Below, in pieces: positions 7,591 to 15,014 of a stretch of 16,919 nucleotides of DNA. A program made the translations under genes and the position numbers. The stretch covers positions 1-16,919 of the forward strand of contig SYEN01000480.1 of assembly GCA_005800795.1 (NCBI GenBank). The letters run 5' to 3'. Source of the stretch: Burkholderiales bacterium. GTDB taxonomy: Bacteria; Pseudomonadota; Gammaproteobacteria; Burkholderiales; SG8-41. Each line of letters starts with the position of its first letter. Position 1 is the first letter of the stretch. A model generated the notes under the pieces. It saw only the letters and a list, made by a program, of their open reading frames with translations. It was not told where the DNA came from and searched no databases.

Positions 7591-8562
7591 TCAGTAGCCG
7601 AATGTTACCGTGACCGGCAGATGATCGGAACCCAGATCGGGGCCGATGACGCGCTTCAAGAGCGGTAGTGACGGATGCGCAAAACTGTGGTCGATGGCGA
7701 TGCCGAGGTTTGCGTTGTCGAAGGTCACCGGCCAGGTGTGATCAAAGCGGCGCGGTAAACGCGCGTCGCGCAGGCCGCTGTCCGCCATGAATTTCCGGAA
7801 GTAGGGTGACCACGGCGTGAGGTTGAAATCGCCGACGACGATGGGCGTGGATTGTGTTTGTGAGGCAGCTTTGAACGCGATGTGATCGAATTTGAGGTTT
7901 CGCGCGGTTGCCATCAGGCCGGAAATCGGCGGCGGCGCGTGCACGGCGTAAAGCATCGCAGGTTCTGCGCGCTCCGGCATGCTCACGGCAGCTTCGATGT
8001 GAGGGAATGCACCGGAAGGTTCACGCGACACCGTGCCTTGCAGCGGAAACCGGCTTGCTACCGCAAGCCCAAACGGCGAATTCTCCAGGTGTCTGATTTG
8101 ATGGGGAAAAACATCTTTGAGTTCGTCGAGCACCGGTCCAAACTGGTCAGTGGTTTCGAGCAGCACCACCACGTCGATCAACTTGGCGCGGCGGCGCAGG
8201 AACGAGCCGACGCGCCCCGGCTGTTCGTGATGCAGGCCCACGTTGAAATGAAACACGGTGATGTGCCTCGCTGCATTTGCTGCTGGCGTGTTCATCTGAT
8301 GTTCTTGCAGCATCATGCGCATCACGGGATACCCATTCCACATTGCCAGAGCCAGCACCACGGCTGCCCAGCGCCACGTGCGCGTGAGCACGAGTCCCAA
8401 CGTACACAGCATTGCAAACAGAAAGTAATACGGCGTGAAATGGCTGAAGAGTTCAAATAACCAGAAATGCGGCGCCACTGCCGCGCACAGCGTGGCAAGC
8501 AGCAGCATGATGGCAAGCAGGGTGAGGCGTTTGCCGATGCCGGCGCGGAAATCCTGGGTCAC
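7591..8562 (-). CDS. Membrane-anchored endonuclease/exonuclease/phosphatase (EEP) family protein
   Basis: This 323-residue protein has about three N-terminal membrane helices (roughly residues 12-80, including LLAIMLLLATLCAAVAPHFW and LVLTRTWRWAAVVLALAM). They are followed by an EEP (DNase I-like) domain that probably faces the periplasm. The EEP motifs are recognisable: ITVFHFNVGLHH at the domain start, VVVLLETTD (metal-binding Glu), VVGDFNLTPWSP, a diverged IDHSFAHPSL and the terminal GSDHLPV with catalytic Asp313-His314. The layout resembles the YafD-like membrane EEP proteins; the substrate (nucleic acid, phospholipid or phosphosugar) is unknown. The start is a GTG with a weak AAGG upstream. 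It leads an operon with the HIBDH-like and cupin genes but has no obvious metabolic link to them. Confidence 0.85.
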   Translation of the reverse strand: MTQDFRAGIGKRLTLLAIMLLLATLCAAVAPHFWLFELFSHFTPYYFLFAMLCTLGLVLTRTWRWAAVVLALAMWNGYPVMRMMLQEHQMNTPAANAARHITVFHFNVGLHHEQPGRVGSFLRRRAKLIDVVVLLETTDQFGPVLDELKDVFPHQIRHLENSPFGLAVASRFPLQGTVSREPSGAFPHIEAAVSMPERAEPAMLYAVHAPPPISGLMATARNLKFDHIAFKAASQTQSTPIVVGDFNLTPWSPYFRKFMADSGLRDARLPRRFDHTWPVTFDNANLGIAIDHSFAHPSLPLLKRVIGPDLGSDHLPVTVTFGY

Positions 8563-8954
8563 AAGTAACCTTGCTTTTGAATGGACGCAGTTGTCAACAG
8601 TGTTGTGGCATCACGCCAGCCGCGCACCGGCGCCGCGAATGACCTTCGTTCAACTCACGATTGCGTGCGTCGTTGTCTGGCGTATCGAGTGCGGTTTGGC
8701 TATAAAAGGATTCCGGGACTTCGCCGAGGTGCCTGTAAACTGTAGCCCGCACCCCTGGATTTCACAATAGCATCCATGGGTATTCCCGGCGCGCCTGCTG
8801 CTGCCAGGGTTTTACCGCCTTGGCTGAATCGCGGTTGGTGACGGTGGCGGCTGACCTTTTGCGCAGCCACGCTCAGGCTAGTGGCGATCTAATAATATTC
8901 AATTAAAACAAATACTTACGTATATGCCACGTCCCGGACATTCCTGCTGAAATG
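8563..8954. other. 392-base intergenic region between Bug receptor and EEP gene
   Basis: Both flanking genes are on the minus strand, so this holds the end of the receptor transcript and the EEP promoter. A minus-strand TTGACA lies near 8590-8600, but no matching -10 follows at proper spacing. The AT-rich motif copy 2 is at 8897-8918. Otherwise I see only short chance ORFs. Confidence 0.5.
8897..8918 (+). repeat. AT-rich intergenic motif, copy 2
   Basis: The copy reads ATTCAATTAAAACA then AATACTTA, with AATAAT immediately upstream and a TACGTA palindrome at its 3' edge. It lies 36 bases from the end of the Bug receptor gene, which runs on the other strand. It stands out sharply from the GC-rich surroundings. 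Confidence 0.75.
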
Positions 8955-9938
8955 CTAATCCGCGCGCATCCCCGTAGCCTCGACCACTGCGCGCCACTTT
9001 TTGATCTCTGCGCGTACGTAAGTAGTGAACCGATCCGATGTCATGAAAAACGTATTCGCGCCCAGCGTGTTGAAGCGATCTTTCACTTCCTGTGCACTGA
9101 GTATTTTTTCGACTTCGCCACTCAACCGGGACACCACGGGTTTGGGCACGCCCGCCGGCATCACCATGCCGTACCAAATGGTGCTTTCGTAACCGGGCAC
9201 GCCGGCCTCGGCAATGGTGGGCACATCGGGCAGGCTGGGTGAGCGTTCGGCAGAGGTCACGCCCAGCGGACGCAGCCGGCCGCTTTTCATGTAGGGTATG
9301 CCCGACACGATAGTCGCGAACATCACGGGAACTTGTCCGCCGGCGACGTCGATCAGCGCCGGGCCGCCACCTTTGTAAGGGATGTGGGTCATTTTGATCT
9401 TGGCCAAGTGGCCGAACATTTCCGCCGTGAAATGATTGGCGCTGCCGATGCCGGCGGAGGCATACGACAGACGCCCGCCTTCGGCCTTGGCTAACGCGAT
9501 GACATCAAGCACCGATTTGGCCGCAACGCTGGGATGCACCACCAGCACGTTGGGCATGGATACAAAATTGGCGACGTAGGTGAAATCCTTCAGCGAATCG
9601 TACGGCAGATTGCGGTACATGCTGGGGTTGACTGCCATGGTACTGGTGGCGGCAAGCAGCATGGAGTAGCCGTCGGCTGGCGAACGCGCGATCAGACCGG
9701 CTGCAGCCGAGCCGGATGCGGCGGGGCGGTTGTCGATCACTACGGGTTGGCTCAAGGCCTCGCTCAAACGCCCGCCGACGATGCGTGCGACGATGTCCGA
9801 CGCGCCGCCGGGCGCAAAGCCGAGCATGAAGCGTAGTGGTTTGACGGGATAACCCGGTGTGCCGCCCGACTGCGCAAAAGCCGTTTGTTGACTTGCCAGC
9901 AATGCGGCCGCCAGCCACAGAACACCGAGCCACGGCAT
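8955..9938 (-). CDS. Bug/TctC family periplasmic solute receptor
   Basis: This is a tripartite tricarboxylate transporter-type substrate-binding protein of the Bug family, which is greatly expanded in Bordetella, Cupriavidus and relatives and binds carboxylates or amides. With the ATG at 9938 it has 327 residues, the usual length: a signal peptide (MPWLGVLWLAAALLASQQTAFA) followed by YPVKPLRFMLGFAPGGASDIVARIV, VVIDNRPAASGSAAAGLIARSPADGYSMLL, the PYDSLKDF segment and HIPYKGGGPALIDVAGGQV, all characteristic. The start at 9938 was preferred to an in-frame ATG at 9998 because it gives a proper signal peptide and has an AGGTG ribosome binding site. No TctA/TctB membrane genes are nearby, which is common for orphan Bug receptors. 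A perfect palindrome overlaps the ribosome binding site. Confidence 0.93.
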   Translation of the reverse strand: MPWLGVLWLAAALLASQQTAFAQSGGTPGYPVKPLRFMLGFAPGGASDIVARIVGGRLSEALSQPVVIDNRPAASGSAAAGLIARSPADGYSMLLAATSTMAVNPSMYRNLPYDSLKDFTYVANFVSMPNVLVVHPSVAAKSVLDVIALAKAEGGRLSYASAGIGSANHFTAEMFGHLAKIKMTHIPYKGGGPALIDVAGGQVPVMFATIVSGIPYMKSGRLRPLGVTSAERSPSLPDVPTIAEAGVPGYESTIWYGMVMPAGVPKPVVSRLSGEVEKILSAQEVKDRFNTLGANTFFMTSDRFTTYVRAEIKKWRAVVEATGMRAD

Positions 9939-9942
9939 TTCA

Positions 9943-9954
9943 CCTGACGTCAGG
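9943..9954. promoter_or_regulatory. Perfect palindrome CCTGACGTCAGG over the Bug receptor RBS
   Basis: This 12-base perfect dyad contains the AGG that serves as Shine-Dalgarno for the receptor gene start at 9938. Binding of a dimeric regulator, or base pairing in the mRNA, would directly affect expression. It may also be a chance palindrome. Confidence 0.35.
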
Positions 9955-10109
9955 CATTTGGGGCGCTGGTAAAATCGTTGGATAAAATCCGGTAACATGA
10001 TGCCGCGTATTTTGCATGAGCTTCAACAGTCCGTCGAGCGTGGTCCATTTGCAGCTATCCGCCGCTTAATGTGTCCACGATGCGCAATAGTCCATAATCT
10101 GCCCCTAAT

Positions 10110-10158
10110 CGTTCGCCCTGAGCCTTGCGTTTACGCGCGGGACAGGCTGGTCGAAGGA
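10110..10158. repeat. Dispersed hairpin repeat (TTCGCCCTGAGCCT ... AGGCTGGTCGAAGG)
   Basis: The left arm TTCGCCCTGAGCCT (about 10112-10125) and right arm AGGCTGGTCGAAGG (10144-10157) form an imperfect inverted repeat around an 18-base loop. It resembles the widespread proteobacterial intergenic family with arms like TTCGCCCTGAGC / GTCGAAGG. It sits in the divergent spacer between the Bug receptor and the first PanE-like gene. Confidence 0.6.
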
Positions 10159-10241
10159 AGCGGTTATCTGCGAGGGCGTCGCCAGGCTGGGGCTGAACGG
10201 TGTAATGTGTTTTGGAAAAATCAATCAATGGGAAGCAGGGC

Positions 10242-11345
10242 ATGGCCGATCTAAAAGCATTACGTATGGTGGTGATGGGCGCTGGCGCCGTCGGCGGCTA
10301 CATCGGTGGGCAACTCGCGCGCGCCGGTTATCGCGTAGCGTTGATCGACGCCTGGGCGGAGCACGTGGATCATATCAAGGGGCATGGTCTGCGTCTCTCC
10401 GATCCACTGGGTTCGGTGGTGGCGCCTGCCGAGGCGTTGCACCTGCATGAAGTGCAGTCGTTGATCCGCGATCCGGTGGACATTGCGTTCATCTGCACCA
10501 AATCGTACGACACCGCCTGGAACGCAAAAATGATCGCGCCGTATCTTCGTGACAGTGGGTTTGTGGTGTCGGTGCAAAACAGCCTTAACGAAAACGAAAT
10601 TGCCGCCATCGTGGGCGCAGATCGCACGTTGGGGTGCATAGCCAGCACCATCAGCGTCAGCTTGACCGGCCCCGGCGTGATTGAGCGTGCGCGCACACCG
10701 GGCGGCGAGTCGTATACGGTGTTTCGTGTGGGTGAGTTGCACGGGCGCGTATCGCCGCGCGCGTTGCAGGTGGCTGAAATCCTGTCGTCGGTGGACAGCT
10801 CGAAAGTGACCACCAATCTCTGGGGTGAGCGCTGGGCCAAGCTGGTGACCAACTCGATGCATCACGGCATCCTGGGCGCAACGGGTATCCACGATCATCA
10901 ACTGATGCAGGACGAGCCAACCCGGCTACTCGCCATTCGCTGTGCGGGTGAAGCCATACGCGTGGCGCAGGCGCTGGGGCATGACCTTGAACCGATACTG
11001 CGTATGCCGCCTGCGTTGTGGCAGGCCGCTGCCGATGGCCAGGCGGCCGCGCTGGCGGAACTCGAAGCCGGCTGGAAAAAGTGGATGGAGCGCTCGAAAG
11101 AACCGCATTACGGTTCGGTCGGGCATGATCTCGTCAAGGGCCGCCGCACCGAGATCGACTACACCTGCGGCTACGTTGCGGCCATGGGCGAGCAGGTCGG
11201 GCTGCCGGCACCCACGCAGGCGCGGCTGACGGCCTTGGTGAAGCAGGTGGAGCGCGGTGAAATCAAGCGGGGTATGCACAATTTAAATGAGTTTTTGCGT
11301 GAGCGTGACGCAGTGCCGCGTGGCGAATTTTCTGGGAAAAATTGA
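10242..11345 (+). CDS. Ketopantoate reductase (PanE/ApbA)-like dehydrogenase, paralogue 1
   Basis: This NAD(P)-dependent 2-oxoacid reductase-like protein has 367 residues from the ATG at 10242. The Rossmann motif VVMGAGAVGGYIGGQLARAG lies at the N-terminus, followed by ICTKSYDTAWNAKMI and VSVQNSLNE. The catalytic-lysine segment NLWGERWAKLVTNSM, the GSVGHDL serine region and the RRTEIDYTCGYV glutamate segment (matching E. coli PanE Lys176 and Glu256 regions) are all present. It is longer than E. coli PanE (303) and about half identical to its downstream neighbour. A role in catabolism of a branched or CoA-linked hydroxyacid is more likely than pantothenate synthesis, given the context. The start follows GGGAAG/CAGGG; an upstream in-frame TTG at 10212 is less likely. 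It diverges from the Bug receptor gene, and paralogue 2 begins three bases after its stop. Confidence 0.88.
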   Translation: MADLKALRMVVMGAGAVGGYIGGQLARAGYRVALIDAWAEHVDHIKGHGLRLSDPLGSVVAPAEALHLHEVQSLIRDPVDIAFICTKSYDTAWNAKMIAPYLRDSGFVVSVQNSLNENEIAAIVGADRTLGCIASTISVSLTGPGVIERARTPGGESYTVFRVGELHGRVSPRALQVAEILSSVDSSKVTTNLWGERWAKLVTNSMHHGILGATGIHDHQLMQDEPTRLLAIRCAGEAIRVAQALGHDLEPILRMPPALWQAAADGQAAALAELEAGWKKWMERSKEPHYGSVGHDLVKGRRTEIDYTCGYVAAMGEQVGLPAPTQARLTALVKQVERGEIKRGMHNLNEFLRERDAVPRGEFSGKN

Positions 11346-11348
11346 ATC

Positions 11349-12401
11349 ATGGGCAAACATATCGCATTCGTGGGTGCAGGCGCGGTGGGCGGTTACGTCG
11401 GCGCGCATCTGGCACGGGCGGGAGAAGACATCACGCTCGTTGATCCGTGGACGGAGCACGTCAACACCATCAATCGCGACGGCATGCGCCTGGGCGGTTC
11501 GCAGGGCGATCATGTGGTGCGCGTAAAAGCCCTGCACATTCATGAGGCACAAAGTTTTGTGAAAAAGCCGATTGACATCGCCATTATTTGCACCAAATCG
11601 TATGACACCGAGTGGGCGGCGCTGATGATCAAGCAGTATCTCAAGCCGCAGGGGTTTATCGTCTCCATGCAAAACGGCGTCAACGAGGAACGCATCGCCA
11701 GCGTGGCAGGCTGGGGCAAAACCGTCGGTTGCATCATCAGCACCATCAGTGTGAATTGCTACAAAGCCGGGCATATCAGCCGCTATCAACAGCCGGGCGG
11801 CGATCATCACGCGGTGTTTCGCGTGGGTGAGGTGCATGGTCGTGCGACCGAACGTGCGACTGAACTGGCCAAAATTCTGAATGCGGTGGATACCGCGAAA
11901 GTCACAGACAATCTCTGGGGTGAGCGCTGGACGAAATTGACTGCCAACACCATTACCCATGGCTTGCTGGGCGCCACCGGGCAGGACAATCGTGTGGTCT
12001 ACATCGAGCGTGGGCGCGAGCACCGCATTGGCGTGAGACTTGCGGCCGAGGCCATCGCGGTCGGCCGCGCGCAGGGCTACAAGCTGATTACCGTGCTGGG
12101 CATCCAGCCAGATGACTGGCTGGGGGCTGACGGTGGTGATGCTGCGGCGTTAAAGCGCGTGCAGGACGGCTTGACTGCATGGATGGCGACACTGCTGGAG
12201 CCGTCGCAATCGTCGGTGGGCCGCGACGTCGCGCGGGGCCGGCGCTCTGAAATCGATTTCACCAATGGGCTGGTTGTGGAGAAGGGCGCGGAGGTTGGCG
12301 TGCCCGCGCCCACACATGCGGCGTTGACAGCGTTGGTGCGGCGGATTGATCGCGGAACTTTGAAGCAGGATGTTCGGAATATCGAGACGATATTGGCGTA
12401 A
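11349..12401 (+). CDS. Ketopantoate reductase (PanE/ApbA)-like dehydrogenase, paralogue 2
   Basis: This is the second of a tandem pair, 350 residues, starting three bases after the stop of paralogue 1. It has the same order of motifs: VGAGAVGGYVGAHLARAG, ICTKSYDTEWAALMI, SMQNGVNEERI, NLWGERWTKLTANTITHGLLGATG (catalytic Lys), SSVGRDVARGRRSEIDFTNGLVVEKGAEV and PTHAALTALVRRID. By eye the pair is about 50 percent identical over full length, consistent with an old tandem duplication or a two-subunit arrangement. This copy retains the canonical QNG and FTNG residues that paralogue 1 has changed (QNS, YTCG), so it may be the more conventional enzyme. No strong Shine-Dalgarno is seen beyond a distant GGGAAAAA, which fits coupled translation. 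Confidence 0.9.
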   Translation: MGKHIAFVGAGAVGGYVGAHLARAGEDITLVDPWTEHVNTINRDGMRLGGSQGDHVVRVKALHIHEAQSFVKKPIDIAIICTKSYDTEWAALMIKQYLKPQGFIVSMQNGVNEERIASVAGWGKTVGCIISTISVNCYKAGHISRYQQPGGDHHAVFRVGEVHGRATERATELAKILNAVDTAKVTDNLWGERWTKLTANTITHGLLGATGQDNRVVYIERGREHRIGVRLAAEAIAVGRAQGYKLITVLGIQPDDWLGADGGDAAALKRVQDGLTAWMATLLEPSQSSVGRDVARGRRSEIDFTNGLVVEKGAEVGVPAPTHAALTALVRRIDRGTLKQDVRNIETILA

Positions 12402-12447
12402 TCAATGGTTCCCAAACCCTGCGCGGACAATGTGAAATACTTTTATT

Positions 12448-12537
12448 GTCATTCCCGCGAAAGCGTGAGTCTTTCATGCAGTGGCATAGGGAACAATGGG
12501 AACAATTCATGTATTCCCGCCGGCGCGGGAACGACGG
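12448..12537. repeat. Paired-hairpin intergenic repeat (ATTCCCGCGAAAGCG ... TTCCCGC/GCGGGAA)
   Basis: Two hairpins of the common proteobacterial GTCATTCCCGCG family lie here. The left is ATTCCCGC-GAAA-GCGTGAGT (12451-12470), with a GNRA loop and one mismatch. The right is TTCCCGC-CGGC-GCGGGAA (12514-12531), with a perfect 7-bp stem. Between them GGGAACAAT occurs twice in tandem (the copies begin at about 12489 and 12498). No U-run follows, so it is a mobile-type repeat rather than a standard terminator. It separates the PanE-like pair from the CoA-transferase gene. Confidence 0.75.
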
Positions 12538-12600
12538 CAGTAGGTAAGCGCCCAAAGCCACTCCCGGATAAATCAGTAGTAAACCGCAAGGAAAACAATC

Positions 12601-13746
12601 ATGTCAGGCTGTCTAAACGGTATCAGGGTTCTGGAGCTCGCACGTTTTCAAGCGGGCCCGCGCGCGGGAATGATCCTGGCTGACCTCGGCGCAGAGGTCA
12701 TCAAGATCGAAAAATTCGGCGGCGAGGAAACGCGCAAATCCGCACCGATAGTCCGCGGGCAAAGCGTTTATTTCAGTGTGTATAACCGCGGCAAGAAAAG
12801 CATTTGCCTGGATCTGCGCAAGGCCGAGGGCAAGGCGGTGTTTTTCGATTTGCTCAAGACCACCGATTTTGTCATCGAGAATTTCCGCCCCGGCACCATC
12901 GAAGACATGGGGCTGGGTTACGACGAGCTGATCAAGGTCAAGCCCGACATTATTCTGGTGCGCTGCAGCGGCTTTGGCCAGACGGGGCCGTACAAAGACC
13001 GGCCGTCGTTTGACCCGCTGGGGCAAGCGATGAGTGGTTTGATGTCGTTGACCGGCAAGCCGCTGGGCCGCCCTGTGGGCACGGCGTTCTCTCTGGTGGA
13101 TCGAACCACGGCCTTGCATGCCACCATTGGTGCGTTGGGCGCGTTGCGCCATCGCGATCAAACCGGCGAAGGGCAGATCATCGATGTTTGCCTGCTCGAT
13201 TCCGCGATGACGATGGTTGAGATTCCCGCGGTTTATCATCTTGAAACCGGTGAGGAAGGAGGCGAATCGGGCCGCTTGCCTTATCAGGCCGAAGACGGTT
13301 GGGTGGTGGTGACGGGCGGCGTCACGGCAAAACTCACCGAGCGGCTGGCTGAGTTAATTGGTAAGGATACGCAGGCGCCGCAGGGGGCGGGCGGTTCACT
13401 GTTTGGCCATAATAACCCGGTGTTGACGGCATGGTGCAAGCGTCACACGGTGGCTTACATCTGCGATCAATTGCTGGCGATCGGCATACCGGTGGCGCCG
13501 GTGATGACGGTTCCGCAGGTGGTGAAAGACCCGCATTTGTGGGAGCGTGAAATGCTGGTTAAGGTGCCGGATGCCCTCGCCGGTGAGATGCACGTGCCGG
13601 GATTAAGCATCAAGCTGTCGAAGACGCCCGGCGCTGTTGGGCCGGTGCCGGTGGCCGGACAACATACCGATGCGTTGCTGTCGCAACTGCCAGGCTATGG
13701 CGATGCGAGAGTCGCCCAGTTGCGGGCAGCCGCCGTGGTTGCGTAG
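12601..13746 (+). CDS. CaiB/BaiF (class III) CoA-transferase
   Basis: This family-III CoA-transferase moves CoA between carboxylic acids through an aspartyl intermediate. It has 381 residues, normal for the family. Conserved features in order are GIRVLELARFQAGPRAGMILADLGAEVIKIE near the start, YNRGKKSICLDLR, DFVIENFRPGTIEDMGLGYDEL, the acidic/Gly segment LVRCSGFGQTGPY, DPLGQAMSGLMSLTG, and LVDRTTALHATIGALGAL with the probable catalytic Asp167. The C-terminal GIPVAPVMTVPQVVKDPHLWEREMLV is also typical. An AAGGAAAA ribosome binding site precedes the ATG. It is transcribed in the same direction as the PanE-like pair but 199 bases away, so it may have its own promoter. It probably activates the acid imported by the neighbouring transporters. 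The substrate is not known. Confidence 0.93.
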   Translation: MSGCLNGIRVLELARFQAGPRAGMILADLGAEVIKIEKFGGEETRKSAPIVRGQSVYFSVYNRGKKSICLDLRKAEGKAVFFDLLKTTDFVIENFRPGTIEDMGLGYDELIKVKPDIILVRCSGFGQTGPYKDRPSFDPLGQAMSGLMSLTGKPLGRPVGTAFSLVDRTTALHATIGALGALRHRDQTGEGQIIDVCLLDSAMTMVEIPAVYHLETGEEGGESGRLPYQAEDGWVVVTGGVTAKLTERLAELIGKDTQAPQGAGGSLFGHNNPVLTAWCKRHTVAYICDQLLAIGIPVAPVMTVPQVVKDPHLWEREMLVKVPDALAGEMHVPGLSIKLSKTPGAVGPVPVAGQHTDALLSQLPGYGDARVAQLRAAAVVA

Positions 13747-13785
13747 CGTACATTCGGCAAACGGTTGCTCTAGTGGTGATAAAAA

Positions 13786-13807
13786 TATCAATAAAAACAA
13801 ATACTTA
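13786..13807 (+). repeat. AT-rich intergenic motif, copy 3
   Basis: The copy reads TATCAATAAAAACAAATACT then TA, 39 bases after the CoA-transferase stop. A small inverted repeat GATA-AAAA-TATC overlaps its left end (13778-13789). It lies between the CoA-transferase gene and a decayed VOC gene on the same strand. Confidence 0.75.
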
Positions 13808-13899
13808 CCTTGCCGCAGCTAACGCGGTATCGGCGCTTGTGTGGCGCAACCCTGTCGTTTGAGGCCCTGCCGCGCTGTAGCCTATTCACACGGGACATG

Positions 13900-14218
13900 G
13901 TCTCCATCGCAGAAATCGGCTGCCTGGTTACGAGATGCGCAAGCCGTACGGCGAGCGGGTACCGGGCGCGCCGCCACCCGATTTATGTGTGGCGACCAAC
14001 AACGGCATGGGCCGCATCACTTCGGGGTTTACATCGAAGACCTCGAAGGCACGGCGAACAAGTGTATGGCCAACGGGACCGTGCCGTATTCGGAACTGCC
14101 GGAAGACCCCGGTGAGAAAGCGAAGAACTACCGCTTGAAGCGCTCGGACAAGTTCAAGGGTGTTGAACAGTGCCTGTTCGACATTGCCGATGAGCCGTGG
14201 ATCGGCGCGACGAAATAA
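13900..14218 (+). pseudogene. Decayed glyoxalase/VOC-family gene, 5'-truncated and frameshifted
   Basis: Two frames together recall the C-terminal part of a VOC superfamily protein. From about 13923 one frame reads YEMRKPYGERVPGAPPP then DLCVATNNG. After a one- or two-base slip at about 14003-14017 another frame continues GPHHFGVYIEDLEGTANK, then YSELPEDPGEKAKNYRLKRS and GVEQCLFDIADEPWIGATK, ending at TAA. The HHFGVYIEDL and VEQCLFDIADE segments are VOC-like, with likely metal ligands His and Glu. The N-terminal half is missing; about 150 bases separate it from the CoA-transferase gene. A second slip near 13925 is possible. The gene is not functional as it stands. It ends ten bases from the convergent SDR gene. 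Confidence 0.65.
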
Positions 14219-14228
14219 ACCGCACGGA

Positions 14229-14987
14229 TTACATCAAAATCCGCCCGCCGTTGATATCCAACGCCACGCCGTTGAGATAAGCCGCACTGTCGGAGGCGAG
14301 AAACACCATCGCGTTGGCGTGATCTTCCGGATCGGGCAGGCGGCGCAACGGAATGGTTGACGCGATCTGCTCAATGTTGGCTTCGGTGCGCAGTGCGCGT
14401 ACGCGAGGCGTTAGTGTGGTAATCGGTGCGATGGAATTGGAGGTAATGCCTGACGGGCCGAGTTCAATCGCCAGAAAGCGCGTGAGCTGAATCACACCGG
14501 CCTTTGACGCGGCATACGCGGGAGAGGTCGAACCAAACAGCGTGCGGCCTGAAATCGACGATACGTTGATAATGCGTCCCGCCTTCGACTTTTTAAGGTA
14601 AGGAATCGCGCGCTTGCACATCAGAAACGTGCCGCGCAGATTCAGGGTCACCGTGCGGTCCCAGTCATCCACCGGTAGTTCTTCCACACCGGTGAGCTTG
14701 CCGTAGCCGCCGGCGCTGTTGACCAGAATATCGATGCCGCCGAATTCGCTGGCCACACGCGCCAACGCATCGGTAACGGATTTATCGTCGGTGACATCGG
14801 TGCGCACGTATAGCGTGCGTGAGCCGTTGATTTCATCAGCGACTTTTTGCGCACCGGCAGCGTCGATATCCAGCAACGCGACCAGAGCGCCTTGCTGTGC
14901 GAATTCGCGTACGGTGGATGCGCCGATGCCTTGCGCTGCGCCGGTGACGACGGCGACGCGGCCTTTGAGTTCAGGATAAATGGCCAT
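14229..14987 (-). CDS. Short-chain dehydrogenase/reductase (SDR), FabG-like
   Basis: This classical SDR oxidoreductase has 252 residues. The cofactor motif TGAAQGIG is at residues 15-22. Asp40 at the end of the second beta strand suggests NAD rather than NADP. NSAG is at 90-93, and the catalytic tetrad is Asn116, Ser144, Tyr158 and Lys162 (YAASK). The C-terminus carries the usual ASDSAAYLNGVALDINGG. FabG-like SDRs of this kind in catabolic clusters oxidise hydroxyacyl or alcohol intermediates; the substrate is unknown. It is the last gene of a probable TRAP-DUF1330-VOC-SDR operon, 39 bases after the VOC stop. The spacer is AT-rich, contains motif copy 4, and leaves no room for a Shine-Dalgarno: only TATC separates the motif from the ATG. 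Confidence 0.93.
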   Translation of the reverse strand: MAIYPELKGRVAVVTGAAQGIGASTVREFAQQGALVALLDIDAAGAQKVADEINGSRTLYVRTDVTDDKSVTDALARVASEFGGIDILVNSAGGYGKLTGVEELPVDDWDRTVTLNLRGTFLMCKRAIPYLKKSKAGRIINVSSISGRTLFGSTSPAYAASKAGVIQLTRFLAIELGPSGITSNSIAPITTLTPRVRALRTEANIEQIASTIPLRRLPDPEDHANAMVFLASDSAAYLNGVALDINGGRILM

Positions 14988-14991
14988 GATA

Positions 14992-15014
14992 TAAGTATTT
15001 GTTTTATACGGATA
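14992..15014 (-). repeat. AT-rich intergenic motif, copy 4, abutting the SDR start
   Basis: On the minus strand this copy reads TATCCGTATAAAACAAATAC then TTA, one base longer than the other copies. It ends four bases before the SDR ATG and fills most of the 39-base VOC-SDR spacer. The position would make it either a start-proximal promoter giving a very short leader, or a translational control site. Confidence 0.75.

Noticed and set aside
8776..8841. 22-residue-long plus-strand ORF in the Bug-EEP spacer
   Set aside because: It is too short, has no good ribosome binding site, and no recognisable peptide; probably chance.
9939..9998. Longer Bug receptor start at 9998
   Set aside because: It would place 20 polar/aromatic residues before the signal peptide and has no ribosome binding site; the ATG at 9938 fits better.
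10260..10901. 213-codon minus-strand ORF over the first PanE-like gene
   Set aside because: It is a shadow in the same relative frame as the 246-codon ORF over the second paralogue (11283-12023). The similarity between the two shadows only reflects the duplicated sense genes.
12431..12447. AAATACTT followed by TTATTG after the second PanE-like gene
   Set aside because: It shares only eight bases with the AT-rich motif core and the left half is missing; too weak to call a copy, though it is intergenic like the others.
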